Assembly: GCF_000478825.2 (NCBI RefSeq)
Contig: NZ_CP007542.1
Coordinates: 2,852,001 to 2,916,000, forward strand
Direction of reading: 5' to 3'
DNA: 64,000 nt
Source: Synechocystis sp. PCC 6714
GTDB taxonomy: Bacteria > Cyanobacteriota > Cyanobacteriia > Cyanobacteriales > Microcystaceae
This document shows positions 19,466-29,100 of this stretch, piece by piece (the stretch's first letter is position 1; each line of letters starts with the position of its first letter). The notes below the pieces were generated by a model. That model did no database searches, had not been told where the DNA came from, and was given only the letters and a program-made list of their open reading frames with translations. Position numbers and translations under genes: made by a program.

Positions 19466-19801
19466 ATGGCTTTAATCGCAAGACTGATCGGTGTGATCCT
19501 CATCGGTACCGGAATCTACTTTCTGGGCAACAACATTATTTTCACCACCAACGTTTATCCGTATTTTTGGCGGGGTATTGCTGCCGATGGCTCAATTTTG
19601 GCCCTTATTGCTGGAGTGATGATGTTAGTTTTTTTGCCCGCTAGGGAAAAATCCTGGGGCTGGATACCCATCATTATTGGCATAGTACTGGTATTTCTCA
19701 GCAGTCGAGCCATCCTTAATCCCACCAGTCTTTGGCAATTTCTCCTTTCCTTTGCCTCAATGGCCGTTGGTTACAAATTAGTCACCAAGGGTCGCCTATG
19801 A
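19466..19801 (+). CDS. Small integral membrane protein, unknown function
   Basis: A 111-residue protein that is almost entirely hydrophobic, with four predicted membrane segments (about 5-25, 38-56, 62-82 and 90-106) separated by short loops, one carrying PAREKSWGW. No residues suggest catalysis or transport. It is divergent from ilvD and lies upstream of the Uma2 pseudogene. The ATG is clear. I do not recognise the family; small membrane proteins of this size with no named domain are frequent in cyanobacteria. Confidence 0.75.
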   Translation: MALIARLIGVILIGTGIYFLGNNIIFTTNVYPYFWRGIAADGSILALIAGVMMLVFLPAREKSWGWIPIIIGIVLVFLSSRAILNPTSLWQFLLSFASMAVGYKLVTKGRL

Positions 19802-20036
19802 TGAATGCTCTCTCAATGCTCACCTAGATAGTGCAAGCTTTCGGTGTTATGGATAGTGGCGATTTTCCCTATCGTAGGTTTCCTTGGGTTCCTACGGTGA
19901 GGCCAGTACTGGGGGATTTTACGCTTGATTGTTTTTTGTTACCATCCCCCTTGGTATCTATGCCCAAACCCATTACCGAGGGGCGATCGCCAGGTAAACG
20001 GTTTACACTCAAACAAAAATCAGCCTGTTTAAGTCC

Positions 20037-20546
20037 ATGGCAGCCGTCTAAACCCGTCCTTCGGAAAAGAAGCTGAAAATCCGCTGGGAAAAACTGCCGG
20101 ATGATTTTATTTTGCCCGATGACCCTGGGGAAAGTAACCTACAGCCACTATTAGCCGAGGGGGGAGAATATTCCATCAATCCTTACTATCCCTACGGCAA
20201 ATGGTACTTCTACGAGCAAATTCTGCGGGTGCGTGTGTATGCCATTTTCCATCCTAAAACAGTCTTTTGGGATGTCTATCGGCTCACCGAAGATAAACAT
20301 CAAAAACAAGAGCTTGGGGCTGATGGCTGCATCTGACTGGAAGAAATGAACCTATTTTTGGGAGTTTGGCAGGGTAAAAAAGCAAAAATAACCACCAGCT
20401 AGCTGAGATGGTGCAATCGGGACGACAATCTTCTGCCCTCGGGTCAAGGCAGTTTAGACCTAGAACGGCAACGCTTGGCTGAAGAGCGGGAAAAGACTGA
20501 CCAGGAGAAACAGCGGGATCTGGGAACTAATCCAGATGATCTTTAG
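20037..20546 (+). pseudogene. Uma2-family (DUF820) endonuclease pseudogene
   Basis: One continuous frame of 170 codons, from ATG 20037 to the natural stop TAG 20544, is recognisable as a Uma2-type protein: RWEKLPDDFILPDDP near the start, GGEYSINPYYPYGKWYFYEQ in the middle, NLFLGVWQG and LRWC near the end, and the usual Glu/Arg-rich tail with NPDD. It is broken by three in-frame stops: TAA at 20049 (codon 5), TGA at 20334 and TAG at 20400, the last two sitting where the family has Trp. About 80 residues are missing in frame between LQPLLAE and GGEYS, with the junction in a run of six G at 20159-20164. No frameshift is needed. The identification relies on family memory. Confidence 0.78.
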
Positions 20547-20650
20547 TCGTCCGTAGTTATGGGGTTAGGCTTGTTGCTGAAAACTGCTTCGATCCTATTG
20601 CAATCAACGATAAATCACTATACAAAGTTGTAATAACTCGGTTTTATATT

Positions 20651-21604
20651 TTATAAAGTTTTAAGTTCTTGATACTCCAGCCCCCAAAGATCACTAACCA
20701 AATACAAAGGTCGAGCTTTGACCTCTTCATAAACCCGACCCAAATATTCACCAATTACCCCTAGGCTAATTAGCTGGATTCCCCCAAGAAATAGGATAGC
20801 TACCATCAAAGATGCATAGCCAGGTACATCGATGCCAAGGGTTAAAGTTTTTAAAATCAAAAAGCTGGCGTAGGCCAGGGAAAGCAAGGAAATAATCGAT
20901 CCTAGATAAGTCCAAACTTTAAGGGGCAATAAGCTGAAGGAAAAAATACCGTCCAAAGCAAAATTCCAAAGCTTCCAATAATTCCATTTAGTTTGGCCTT
21001 GGAAGCGGGGTTCCCGGTCAAATAAAACAAAGGTTTGGCGATAACCGACCCAGGCAAATAAGCCTTTCATAAAGCGAGTTCTTTCCGGGAGCTGCTTAAT
21101 GGCATTCACCACTCGACGGTCCATTAAGCGAAAATCACCCGTATTGGGGGGAATTTTAATTTCCGTCATGCGCCCAATTACCTTGTAAAACATTTTGGCG
21201 GTAAATTGTTTGACCCAAGTTTCCCCCTGCCGTGAACGTCGAGTAGCATAGACAATATCATAGCCTTCCCGCCATTTGTCGACCAATTCATGGATTAATT
21301 CCGGCGGATCTTGGAGATCGGCGTCGATGGGGATAACAGCATTGCCTTGGGCGTAATCAATGCCAGCGGAAAGGGCGATTTCCTTACCAAAATTGCGGGA
21401 AAGATTAACAATTTTAATTTGGGGATTTTGACTGTGGCAATTAATTAATTGTTGGAGGGTTTTGTCCTTACTACCATCGTTAACGCAAATGACTTCATAG
21501 GTGATTCTGAGCGGATTAAGCACCTCCAGTAAACGGGCAAATAAATGTTCGAGGTTATCTTCCTCGTTGTACATGGGAATGACAATGGACAATTCAATGG
21601 TCAT
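20651..21604 (-). CDS. Family 2 glycosyltransferase (polyprenyl-phosphate type)
   Basis: A 317-residue membrane-bound enzyme of the dolichol-phosphate-mannose-synthase/GtrB kind, expected to transfer a sugar from a nucleotide sugar to a polyprenyl phosphate lipid. The GT-A domain occupies about 1-225: LSIVIPMYNEEDNLEHLF, VNDGSKDKT, the metal-binding DADLQDPPE, and RLMDRRVVNAI. Two membrane segments follow (about 228-258 and 265-295), as in GtrB. The product probably decorates cell-surface glycans, but the sugar is unknown. It is divergent from the amidotransferase gene. The short C-terminal tail is cytoplasmic. Confidence 0.92.
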   Translation of the reverse strand: MTIELSIVIPMYNEEDNLEHLFARLLEVLNPLRITYEVICVNDGSKDKTLQQLINCHSQNPQIKIVNLSRNFGKEIALSAGIDYAQGNAVIPIDADLQDPPELIHELVDKWREGYDIVYATRRSRQGETWVKQFTAKMFYKVIGRMTEIKIPPNTGDFRLMDRRVVNAIKQLPERTRFMKGLFAWVGYRQTFVLFDREPRFQGQTKWNYWKLWNFALDGIFSFSLLPLKVWTYLGSIISLLSLAYASFLILKTLTLGIDVPGYASLMVAILFLGGIQLISLGVIGEYLGRVYEEVKARPLYLVSDLWGLEYQELKTL

Positions 21605-21766
21605 GGGGACAGGTTATTTTTCCGTTAATTGCTTAATTGGTTAAACTCAATTAATTGTTTTTGACAATATCCATCGGAGTCGGCCAGGAAAATTTCCCTT
21701 CTTTAGCCCAATTTGCCGTTTCTAGTTACGTTTATCCTTTATTGAACCCATCCCGCAAACTACCAT

Positions 21767-22483
21767 ATGCAAGCTCACTTTTTTCAACATGTTCCCTTTG
21801 AAACCCTCAGTGCCATTGAACCCTGGCTAGGGGCAAAGGGTTATGCCATTGGTCGCACGGCCTTCTATAAGCAATCTTTCACCCTTCCTTCCCTGGCTGC
21901 CATTGACCTGCTCATTATCCTTGGCGGTTCCATGAGCGTCAACGATGAAGCCCAATTCCCCTGGTTAGTACAAGAAAAGGATTTTATCCGTCAGGCGATC
22001 GCGGCAGGAAAACCGATACTAGGTATTTGTCTTGGGGCTCAATTGATAGCCAGTGCCCTGGGAGCAAAAGTTTATCCCAACGCTGTCAAGGAAATTGGTT
22101 GGTTTCCCATCATCGGTCGGCAACGTAATCCGGAGCTAGATTTATTCCAGTTCCCCCCCAGTACTGAAGTGTTCCACTGGCACGGCGAAACCTTTGATTT
22201 ACCCCCAGGGGCCGAGTTGATTGCCTCTAGTCAAGCTTGTCAGCATCAGGCTTTCCAGATCGGGCGATCGGTCATTGGTTTGCAATGCCATTTGGAAACC
22301 ACCCCCACCGCAGCCCAGACCATAGTGGATAATTGTGCCGAAGAATTAATCCCTGGCCCTTTTGTGCAGGATGCGGCCACCATTTTGACGGACAACCCCG
22401 CCAGATTTACTGCCATGAATGGGATTTTAATCCAATTACTGGAATATTTACACCGTCAGGTTGGCCTAGAAAGCAAAGTCTAA
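21767..22483 (+). CDS. Class I glutamine amidotransferase-like protein
   Basis: A 238-residue cytoplasmic protein of the GMP-synthase-like amidotransferase group (COG0518 type). The nucleophile elbow is GICLGAQLIASALGA with Cys at about residue 91; the His of the triad is in LQCHLETTP near 178 and Glu follows two residues later. It lacks a synthetase domain, so it is a stand-alone amidase that either removes ammonia from a glutamyl compound or acts with an unknown partner. It precedes clpP by 79 bases on the same strand with no clear terminator between. Confidence 0.9.
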   Translation: MQAHFFQHVPFETLSAIEPWLGAKGYAIGRTAFYKQSFTLPSLAAIDLLIILGGSMSVNDEAQFPWLVQEKDFIRQAIAAGKPILGICLGAQLIASALGAKVYPNAVKEIGWFPIIGRQRNPELDLFQFPPSTEVFHWHGETFDLPPGAELIASSQACQHQAFQIGRSVIGLQCHLETTPTAAQTIVDNCAEELIPGPFVQDAATILTDNPARFTAMNGILIQLLEYLHRQVGLESKV

Positions 22484-22562
22484 TCCCTTGGCCCTCCAAC
22501 CCCTAGGCGCGGAGAATATGGCACAATCGAGAAGAATACTACGGTAACAACACCATCTCTCC

Positions 22563-23159
22563 ATGATTCCAACCGTCATTGAAACGTCTGGGCGTGGCGA
22601 TCGCGCCTTTGATATTTATTCCCGCCTACTCCGGGAACGGATTGTCTTCCTGGGGCAAGAAGTCCGGGACGAGAATGCCAATTTGGTTGTTGCCCAACTG
22701 CTGTTTTTAGAAGCGGAAGATCCGGAAAAAGACATTTATCTCTACATCAACTCCCCCGGGGGATCGGTGTCGGCGGGGCTAGGAATTTTCGACACTATGA
22801 ATCAAATCCGCCCCGATGTTTGCACCATCTGCATCGGCTTGGCGGCCAGCATGGGGGCATTTCTGCTCAGTGCCGGGGCCAAGGGTAAGCGCATGAGTTT
22901 GCCCAACTCCCGCATTATGATTCACCAACCCTTGGGGGGAGCCCAAGGTCAAGCTACGGACATTGAAATTCAAGCCAGGGAAATTCTTTATCTCAAAGCA
23001 TTACTCAACCAACACCTGGCCAACCACACTGGCAAATCCCTAGAAGAAATTACCGCCGATACGGAACGGGATTTCTTCATGTCCGCTGAAGAATCAAAGG
23101 AATACGGCCTGATTGACCAGGTAATTAACCGTCGTCCTTCTGCCAGTGACCCTCTGTAA
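22563..23159 (+). CDS. clpP: ATP-dependent Clp protease proteolytic subunit
   Basis: A 198-residue serine protease subunit that forms double heptameric rings and degrades proteins fed by ClpX or ClpC. Catalytic Ser is in [11 protein letters not shown] (about residue 98) and His in [13 protein letters not shown] (about 123), and Asp falls in the [17 protein letters not shown] segment. The N-terminus is short, as in mature ClpP. The order clpP-trpB matches slr0542-slr0543 in PCC 6803 from memory; Synechocystis has several clpP paralogues, and this would be ClpP1. No clpX adjacent. Confidence 0.96.
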   Translation: MIPTVIETSGRGDRAFDIYSRLLRERIVFLGQEVRDENANLVVAQLLFLEAEDPEKDIYLYINSPGGSVSAGLGIFDTMNQIRPDVCTICIGLAASMGAFLLSAGAKGKRMSLPNSRIMIHQPLGGAQGQATDIEIQAREILYLKALLNQHLANHTGKSLEEITADTERDFFMSAEESKEYGLIDQVINRRPSASDPL

Positions 23160-23181
23160 CCGTTATAGAAGTTTGACCCTG

Positions 23182-23208
23182 AATGGCCATTGAAAATTAC
23201 TGGCCATT
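23182..23208. other. Inverted repeat after clpP
   Basis: AATGGCCA (23182-23189) and TGGCCATT (23201-23208) are exact inverted copies with an 11-base loop, 22 bases after the clpP stop. There is no T-run afterwards, so it is a weak terminator at best; it could be a transcript-end hairpin. Confidence 0.45.
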
Positions 23209-23317
23209 GGCACAGCTCAAATTCTAGGCCCATCCCCCCGACTCTAGATTCCACCCATTCCTCTTTCTGACCGTCCGTGAATATCACCTCCCCCCTCTCC
23301 CCCCTCGCCACCAATAT

Positions 23318-24514
23318 CCCGATGCCCTGGGACGTTTTGGTAACTATGGCGGTAAATATGTACCCGAAACCCTCATGCCCGCGCTGACGGAGTTGGAGGA
23401 AGCCTACTATCGTTACCGGGCGGAAAACTCTTTTCAGGAAGAATTGGCGGGGTTGCTGAAGGACTATGTGGGCCGTTCCTCCCCCCTCTATTTTGCGGAA
23501 CGGTTAAGCGCCCACTATGCCCGCCCCGACGGCACCCATCCTCTGATTTACCTCAAGCGGGAGGATTTGAACCATACGGGGGCCCACAAAATCAATAACG
23601 CCCTGGGCCAAGTTTTGCTAGCTAAACGCATGGGCAAAAAGCGTATTATTGCGGAAACCGGCGCTGGTCAGCACGGGGTTGCCACGGCCACGGTCTGTGC
23701 TCGCTTTGGACTTGAGTGCATCATTTATATGGGGGTGCAGGATATGGAGCGACAAAAGCTCAATGTCTTCCGCATGAATCTACTTGGGGCTAGGGTCCAA
23801 CCGGTGACAGCGGGGACGGGGACGCTCAAAGATGCCACCTCTGAAGCGATTCGGGATTGGGTCACCAATGTGGAAACCACCCACTACATCCTCGGCTCTG
23901 TGGCGGGGCCCCATCCTTACCCAATGATGGTGCGGGATTTTCACCGGGTCATTGGCCAGGAAACCCGGCAACAGGCTTTGGAAAAATGGGGCGGTTTGCC
24001 GGATATCCTACTAGCCTGTGTGGGGGGCGGTTCCAACGCCATGGGGCTATTTTACGATTTCATTGACGAGCCAGAAGTGCGCTTGATTGGCATCGAAGCG
24101 GCGGGGGAGAGTATTGTCTCCGGTAAGCATGCGGCCACTCTAACCATGGGCAAACCGGGGGTATTACATGGGGCCATGAGTTATCTACTCCAAGATACGG
24201 AGGGCCAGGTTACGGAAGCCCATTCCATCAGTGCCGGCTTAGACTATCCCGGTGTGGGGCCAGAACATAGCTATCTCAAAGATGCGGGACGGGCGGAGTA
24301 TTACAGCGTCACTGACCAAGAGGCGATCGCCGCTTTGCAGAGGTTATCAGAGTTGGAGGGCATTATTCCTGCTCTGGAAACGGCCCATGCCTTTGCCTAT
24401 CTAGAGACCCTTTGTCCCCAACTCAAGAACGGCGAACGGATTGTGATCAACTGTTCCGGTCGGGGAGACAAAGATGTGCAGACGGTGGCCAAATACCTCC
24501 AGATGGAGATTTGA
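23318..24514 (+). CDS. trpB: Tryptophan synthase beta chain (5' end uncertain)
   Basis: The beta subunit joins indole and serine to tryptophan with PLP. Conserved sequence begins at about 23318 ([19 protein letters not shown]) and continues with [20 protein letters not shown] (Lys forms the PLP Schiff base), [10 protein letters not shown], the GGGSNA phosphate loop and [12 protein letters not shown]; about 399 codons follow in frame. Reading upstream in this frame meets only non-start codons to a TAG at 23225. A GTG at 23278 gives a trpB-like leader ([12 protein letters not shown]) but is one base out of phase. The first in-frame ATG, 23375, would delete the conserved first 19 residues. So the gene either uses an unusual start or has a one-base frameshift near 23310-23320. 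Confidence 0.9.
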   Translation, partial: PDALGRFGNYGGKYVPETLMPALTELEEAYYRYRAENSFQEELAGLLKDYVGRSSPLYFAERLSAHYARPDGTHPLIYLKREDLNHTGAHKINNALGQVLLAKRMGKKRIIAETGAGQHGVATATVCARFGLECIIYMGVQDMERQKLNVFRMNLLGARVQPVTAGTGTLKDATSEAIRDWVTNVETTHYILGSVAGPHPYPMMVRDFHRVIGQETRQQALEKWGGLPDILLACVGGGSNAMGLFYDFIDEPEVRLIGIEAAGESIVSGKHAATLTMGKPGVLHGAMSYLLQDTEGQVTEAHSISAGLDYPGVGPEHSYLKDAGRAEYYSVTDQEAIAALQRLSELEGIIPALETAHAFAYLETLCPQLKNGERIVINCSGRGDKDVQTVAKYLQMEI

Positions 24515-24615
24515 GCTGGCCCCATGCCCTGGTCAGGGTCGATGAAGGGAAATTAGGGAAATTAATGTCCATTTCCCCACGGCGTCAAAGTCTAGAGGCT
24601 TAATCAGTTGGGCAA

Positions 24616-25173
24616 TTACTTGATGCCGAGCAATTCCACCTCAAACTCGAGGGTAGCATTGGGGGGAATGACTCCGCCGGCACCCCGGGAACCATAGGCT
24701 AAATCCGGAGGGATAATTAATTTCCGTTTACCCCCCACCTGCATAGTGGCTACTCCTTCGTCCCAACCTTTGATCACTTGGCCTACGCCGATGGTGAAGG
24801 TAAAGGGTTTATTGCGGTCCACGGAGCTGTCAAACTTAGTGCCGTCGGTGAGGCGGCCGGTGTAGTGTACTTCCACTTTTTGTCCTTTGGTGGGACTGGG
24901 GCCTTCCCCCACCACTTCGTCAATGTATTGCAGTCCAGACTCGGTGGTGATGATGTTATCGGAATTGGAGGTGGTCATGGAGGATGTTTCAGGGGCTTGT
25001 AGGGCGGAGGCTTGGGCAATTTCCACAGGGGCAGTGTTGACTTCCTGGGGAGCGGCGATCGCCGGGGGAGAAGACTTCCCGAAAATAGCGACGGAGATTA
25101 AAACCAAGCTAAAAAAAGCAACAATGGTGAGACTAACAAGAACGTCACGCATAGCGGTAAAAATTTTCATCAA
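24616..25173 (-). CDS. FKBP-type peptidyl-prolyl isomerase, membrane-anchored or exported
   Basis: A 185-residue protein: an N-terminal hydrophobic segment (about 9-32, [19 protein letters not shown]) that acts as signal anchor or signal peptide, a low-complexity linker to about residue 72, and one FKBP domain (about 75-185) with [71 protein letters not shown]. Isomerase residues look intact, so it probably helps fold exported proteins. It lies 28 bases downstream of the response regulator gene, giving the same order as slr1759-slr1760-slr1761 of PCC 6803 from memory. Confidence 0.93.
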   Translation of the reverse strand: MMKIFTAMRDVLVSLTIVAFFSLVLISVAIFGKSSPPAIAAPQEVNTAPVEIAQASALQAPETSSMTTSNSDNIITTESGLQYIDEVVGEGPSPTKGQKVEVHYTGRLTDGTKFDSSVDRNKPFTFTIGVGQVIKGWDEGVATMQVGGKRKLIIPPDLAYGSRGAGGVIPPNATLEFEVELLGIK

Positions 25174-25201
25174 AAAGTAGCTCAGATCAGCGTTGGCTTA
25201 A

Positions 25202-26170
25202 TTATCCCATGGGCTCCTCCCCTAACTGACCGCTGACCAAACGGTTACGTCCCTCCGCCTTAGCTTGGTATAAATATTTATCTGCCTTGGCCACTAATTG
25301 GGCCCAACCACTGCCATGGGGGGGAATAGTGCTGGCACAACCAATGCTCAGGGTGACACGGTCGGCGATCGCCGATTGGGCGTGGGGAATATGTAACCCG
25401 GCAATTTCCCTTCGGATCTGTTCACCAATATGCACTGCGCCTTCTAAGTCCGTGTTGGGCAGAGCAATTAAAAATTCTTCTCCACCGTAACGGGCCGCCA
25501 AATCCTTGGGGCGACTTACTACTTTGGCCAATGCCACCGCCGTTTTTTGTAAACAACTATCTCCCCCCTGGTGGCCGTAATAATCGTTGTAATTTTTGAA
25601 ATAATCAATGTCACAGAGCAGAACGGAAAAAGGATATTGCTCCCGGATGGCTTCGGACCATTCTGTGTCGAGAAATAATTCCAACTGGCGACGGTTAGCT
25701 AACTGGGTTAGTTGATCGATCTTGGCCAGCCGCTCTAACATCTGATTGGCAGACTCCAGTTGATATTGCAAACGACTTTGATAGAGCAAGCGTTTTACCC
25801 TTTGCCGGAGCACCGCCCAGTGAATTGGTTTAGTTACATAGTCGATCGCCCCCGCCTCAAAGGCCCGATCCACCGACGCTTCATCGTCTAGTCCAGTGAT
25901 CATCAACACCAATGGCGAGGGATTTTGGTAACTGTCCATCAATGCCTGACAGCAGGCAAACCCGTCCATCACCGGCATTAAGGCATCAAGTAACACCACT
26001 TCCGGTTTAATTTCTGCGAATTTGGCCAGGGCTTCTTGCCCATTTTCAGCCAACTCCACTCGATGTCCCTCTTTTTGTAGGTAGACCCGGAGTTGCATCC
26101 GCATGAAACCATCGTCGTCCACCACTAAAATCTTGGCGGAGGAAGTTTCCGTTGGTTTAGGCAGACTCAT
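25202..26170 (-). CDS. Response regulator with GGDEF output (Rre8-like diguanylate cyclase)
   Basis: A 322-residue protein: receiver domain at about 12-130 with acidic pocket VVDDDG, phospho-acceptor Asp62 in LLDALMP and Lys in YVTKPI; a short coiled-coil linker; and a GGDEF domain from about 155 with LTQLANRRQLE, DIDYFKNYND and GGEEF at about 229. The active-site GGEEF and the upstream inhibitory-site motif RPKD are both present, so it should make cyclic di-GMP and be feedback-inhibited. Its start overlaps the end of the upstream hybrid kinase gene by 14 bases, indicating translational coupling and suggesting the kinase phosphorylates it. Confidence 0.94.
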   Translation of the reverse strand: MSLPKPTETSSAKILVVDDDGFMRMQLRVYLQKEGHRVELAENGQEALAKFAEIKPEVVLLDALMPVMDGFACCQALMDSYQNPSPLVLMITGLDDEASVDRAFEAGAIDYVTKPIHWAVLRQRVKRLLYQSRLQYQLESANQMLERLAKIDQLTQLANRRQLELFLDTEWSEAIREQYPFSVLLCDIDYFKNYNDYYGHQGGDSCLQKTAVALAKVVSRPKDLAARYGGEEFLIALPNTDLEGAVHIGEQIRREIAGLHIPHAQSAIADRVTLSIGCASTIPPHGSGWAQLVAKADKYLYQAKAEGRNRLVSGQLGEEPMG

Positions 26171-29100
26171 GGTTAGGCACAGTAAACGGCGTTAGGGCGT
26201 CTACCACAGCGGTGTGCAAACTTCGACAATGGTGAATTATTTGGGTGACAGAACCTGACCCTAGATTACCCGATCCGGCCTCTTTTTCCAGTTGCTTGCA
26301 AAACAACGAAAATTGCTCTGCCCCTAAGGAAGCACTGCTGGATTTGAGGGAGTGGGCCGCCCGTTTAACCCGCATTAAATCCTCCACTTCCAGGCCCGCC
26401 ACCAATTCGTCCATCAGCTTTTGGCTTTCTAGACAGTAACAAGCCACCATTTCCCCAAATAATTCCCCATCCCCGCCACAGAGTTCATCCCGCAAAAAGG
26501 CGATGGCCCCAGGATCTATGGCATCCAGGGGAAGCATAGGAACCTTACTAGGATTGCTTAGATCATTGGTGGTTGGTTCTTCTACGGTCAAACTTTTTTC
26601 CTCTGGGATGGTAGTTTTTTTCCCAGCCTTGGAAGCATTGATCAGGGCAGATGTATCTTGCAATACTTTTCGCAGTTGGCTAATGGCAATGGGTTTACTG
26701 ATGTGGTCATCCATGCCGGCATCTAAACAGTCTTGGCGATCGCTGGCCATGGCATTGGCGGTCATGGCCACAATACGGGGTTGACGCTCCGGTGGTAGGG
26801 TTTGGCGGATCTGACGACAAGCAATTAAACCATCCATCACGGGCATTTGTACGTCCATCAATACCAAATCATAGTTTTTCTGCATCAATGCTTCGATTAC
26901 TTCTTGCCCATTGTTGGCGATCGCCACCGGGTAACCCAAATTATTCAGCATCTGCTGGGCCACCTTCTGATTAATCAGATTATCTTCGGCTAAGACTATT
27001 TGCAGGGGAGGCTGTAACTTGGTGACGTTTTCCTCCGTCAAGGAACTATCTAGCTGAGTTGCTTCAATAAACTCAGGCAGGCCATCCAGACTGAACTGTA
27101 GTTGATGGTCGGCAATATCACCGGAGCATTGGAACAGATTGGCCAAAGTTTCAAATAAAAGAGATTGACGCACCGGCTTATTGAGCACCATTTGGAAGAG
27201 AGATAAATCATCCGTTTCTAACACCAGACCAGAGGAAAGCAGAATTATTGGCAAATCATTACCTTGGGGAAATTGTCGTAGATGTTGGGCCAGGCTAGCA
27301 CCATCCATATTGGGCATTTGTAAATCCAAAATGGCCACATCCAGACTGGAACAGCGGGCAAACCAATCCAGGGCCGATTCCCCATCGGCAAAACAGTGAC
27401 AGATTAGTCCCCAGGTTTGGCATTGCTCCTGCAAAATGCGGCGATTGGTTTCGTTATCGTCCACAATTAACACCTGTTTGCCCTTCATTTGTTGCACAGC
27501 ATCCGCTTCCCCCAGGGCCGGTGCCTGGGCCGTGGTCAGAATGTGGAAACTGAACATGGAACCCACACCCGGTTCACTAGTTACGGCCAAAACTCCCCCC
27601 ATCATTCGGGTTAGACGCTGGCTAATCACCAAACCCAAACCGGTGCCTCCATATTTGCGGGTGGTGGAAGAATCCACCTGGCTAAAGGATTTGAACAGGC
27701 GATCGAGGCGATCGACCGGGATGCCAATGCCCGTATCCCGCAGGTTGAAACAAAGGCGATGGCTGGGATGGGGTAAATCCAAAATAGTTTCGTAGGATTG
27801 GCTGGAGTCAAAAGGTTCCGCCCTGACTGTTAGAACCACTTCCCCTTTCTCCGTAAATTTGAGTGCGTTGCCAATTAGGTTGGAAAGAATTTGTCTTAAT
27901 CTCACCTGGTCCCCCAAAATCCGGGTAGGGGTGCGGGGGTCGATGCCATAGGTCAGTTCCAAGTTTTTGACTCGGGCAATGGGGCCAAACATTTCAAATA
28001 CCCCTTCAATGAGGGGTCGTAACTCAAATGCTTGGGTTTCCAACACCAACTTATCGGCTTCAATTTTGGAAAAGTCGAGAATATCGTTGATGATAGTCAG
28101 CAGAGTTTCCCCACTTTGACGGATGGTTTGGACGTAGTCTATTTGTCGGGGGTTTAGATCCGTCATAATCAGTAGTTCTGTCATGCCAATCACCCCGTTC
28201 ATCGGTGTGCGAATTTCATGGCTCATCATGGCCAGAAATTCACTCTTGGCCCGGTTGGCGGCTTCGGCGGCCCATTTAGCTTTTTCTAGTTCGAGGTTTT
28301 TCTGGGCTAATTCTCGACGACGTTCCCGCTCTTTTTCCAACAGAGCTGCTTGGGCCAGGGCAATGCCCATTTGTTCGGCGATCGCCTCTAGGAGTTCAAT
28401 TTCATCCGCCGTCCAAACCCGCTGTCGGTCGCATTGATGGAGAGCAATAATACCATTAGCCCTACCTTGATAGGATGTACGGACTGCCAGGAAGGACTGC
28501 ACCTGGAAGTGACGATAAAATTCCTTGGAGCCAGTGGAATTCAAATCCTGGTCTATATCCACCACTGCCATGGCCCGATCGCCTTGGATAATGAGAGGAT
28601 CGTAGGCATGGTCGACCACTATTTCCCCCGCCAGGAGAGAGGCAAAACTTCCTCCCAAATATTCCGCTACTACGGGTACCTGGAGGGTAGTAGCCTCCGA
28701 GTAATTATGGAGCAGGCAACGGCTCACTGCAAAGGCGTCCCCCACCTGCCGAGCCGCCGTTTGAAAAATTAAAGTTGGTTGTAAACTACGGCGGATTTCT
28801 TGGCTAATTTTCCGCATTAACAAAATTTGGGTAAGCTTTTTCTGGAGTGTTTCTTGGGCCTGTTTACGGTCAGTGATATCCATACAGGAACCCACATAAC
28901 CCATAAATTTTCCGTCTTCTAGGTAGCGGGGTGCCCCTACGTTGACAATCCAGCGATATTGTTGGTCTGCCCGTTGGTAGCGGTATTCCAGCTCAAATCG
29001 CTGACGGGCGCCCCAGGATTGGGAATACACTGCAAGGTAATGGCCCCGGTCATCGGGGTGAATGCCTTTTAGGTAACCTTGCCCCAATTCCGCTTCCAAG

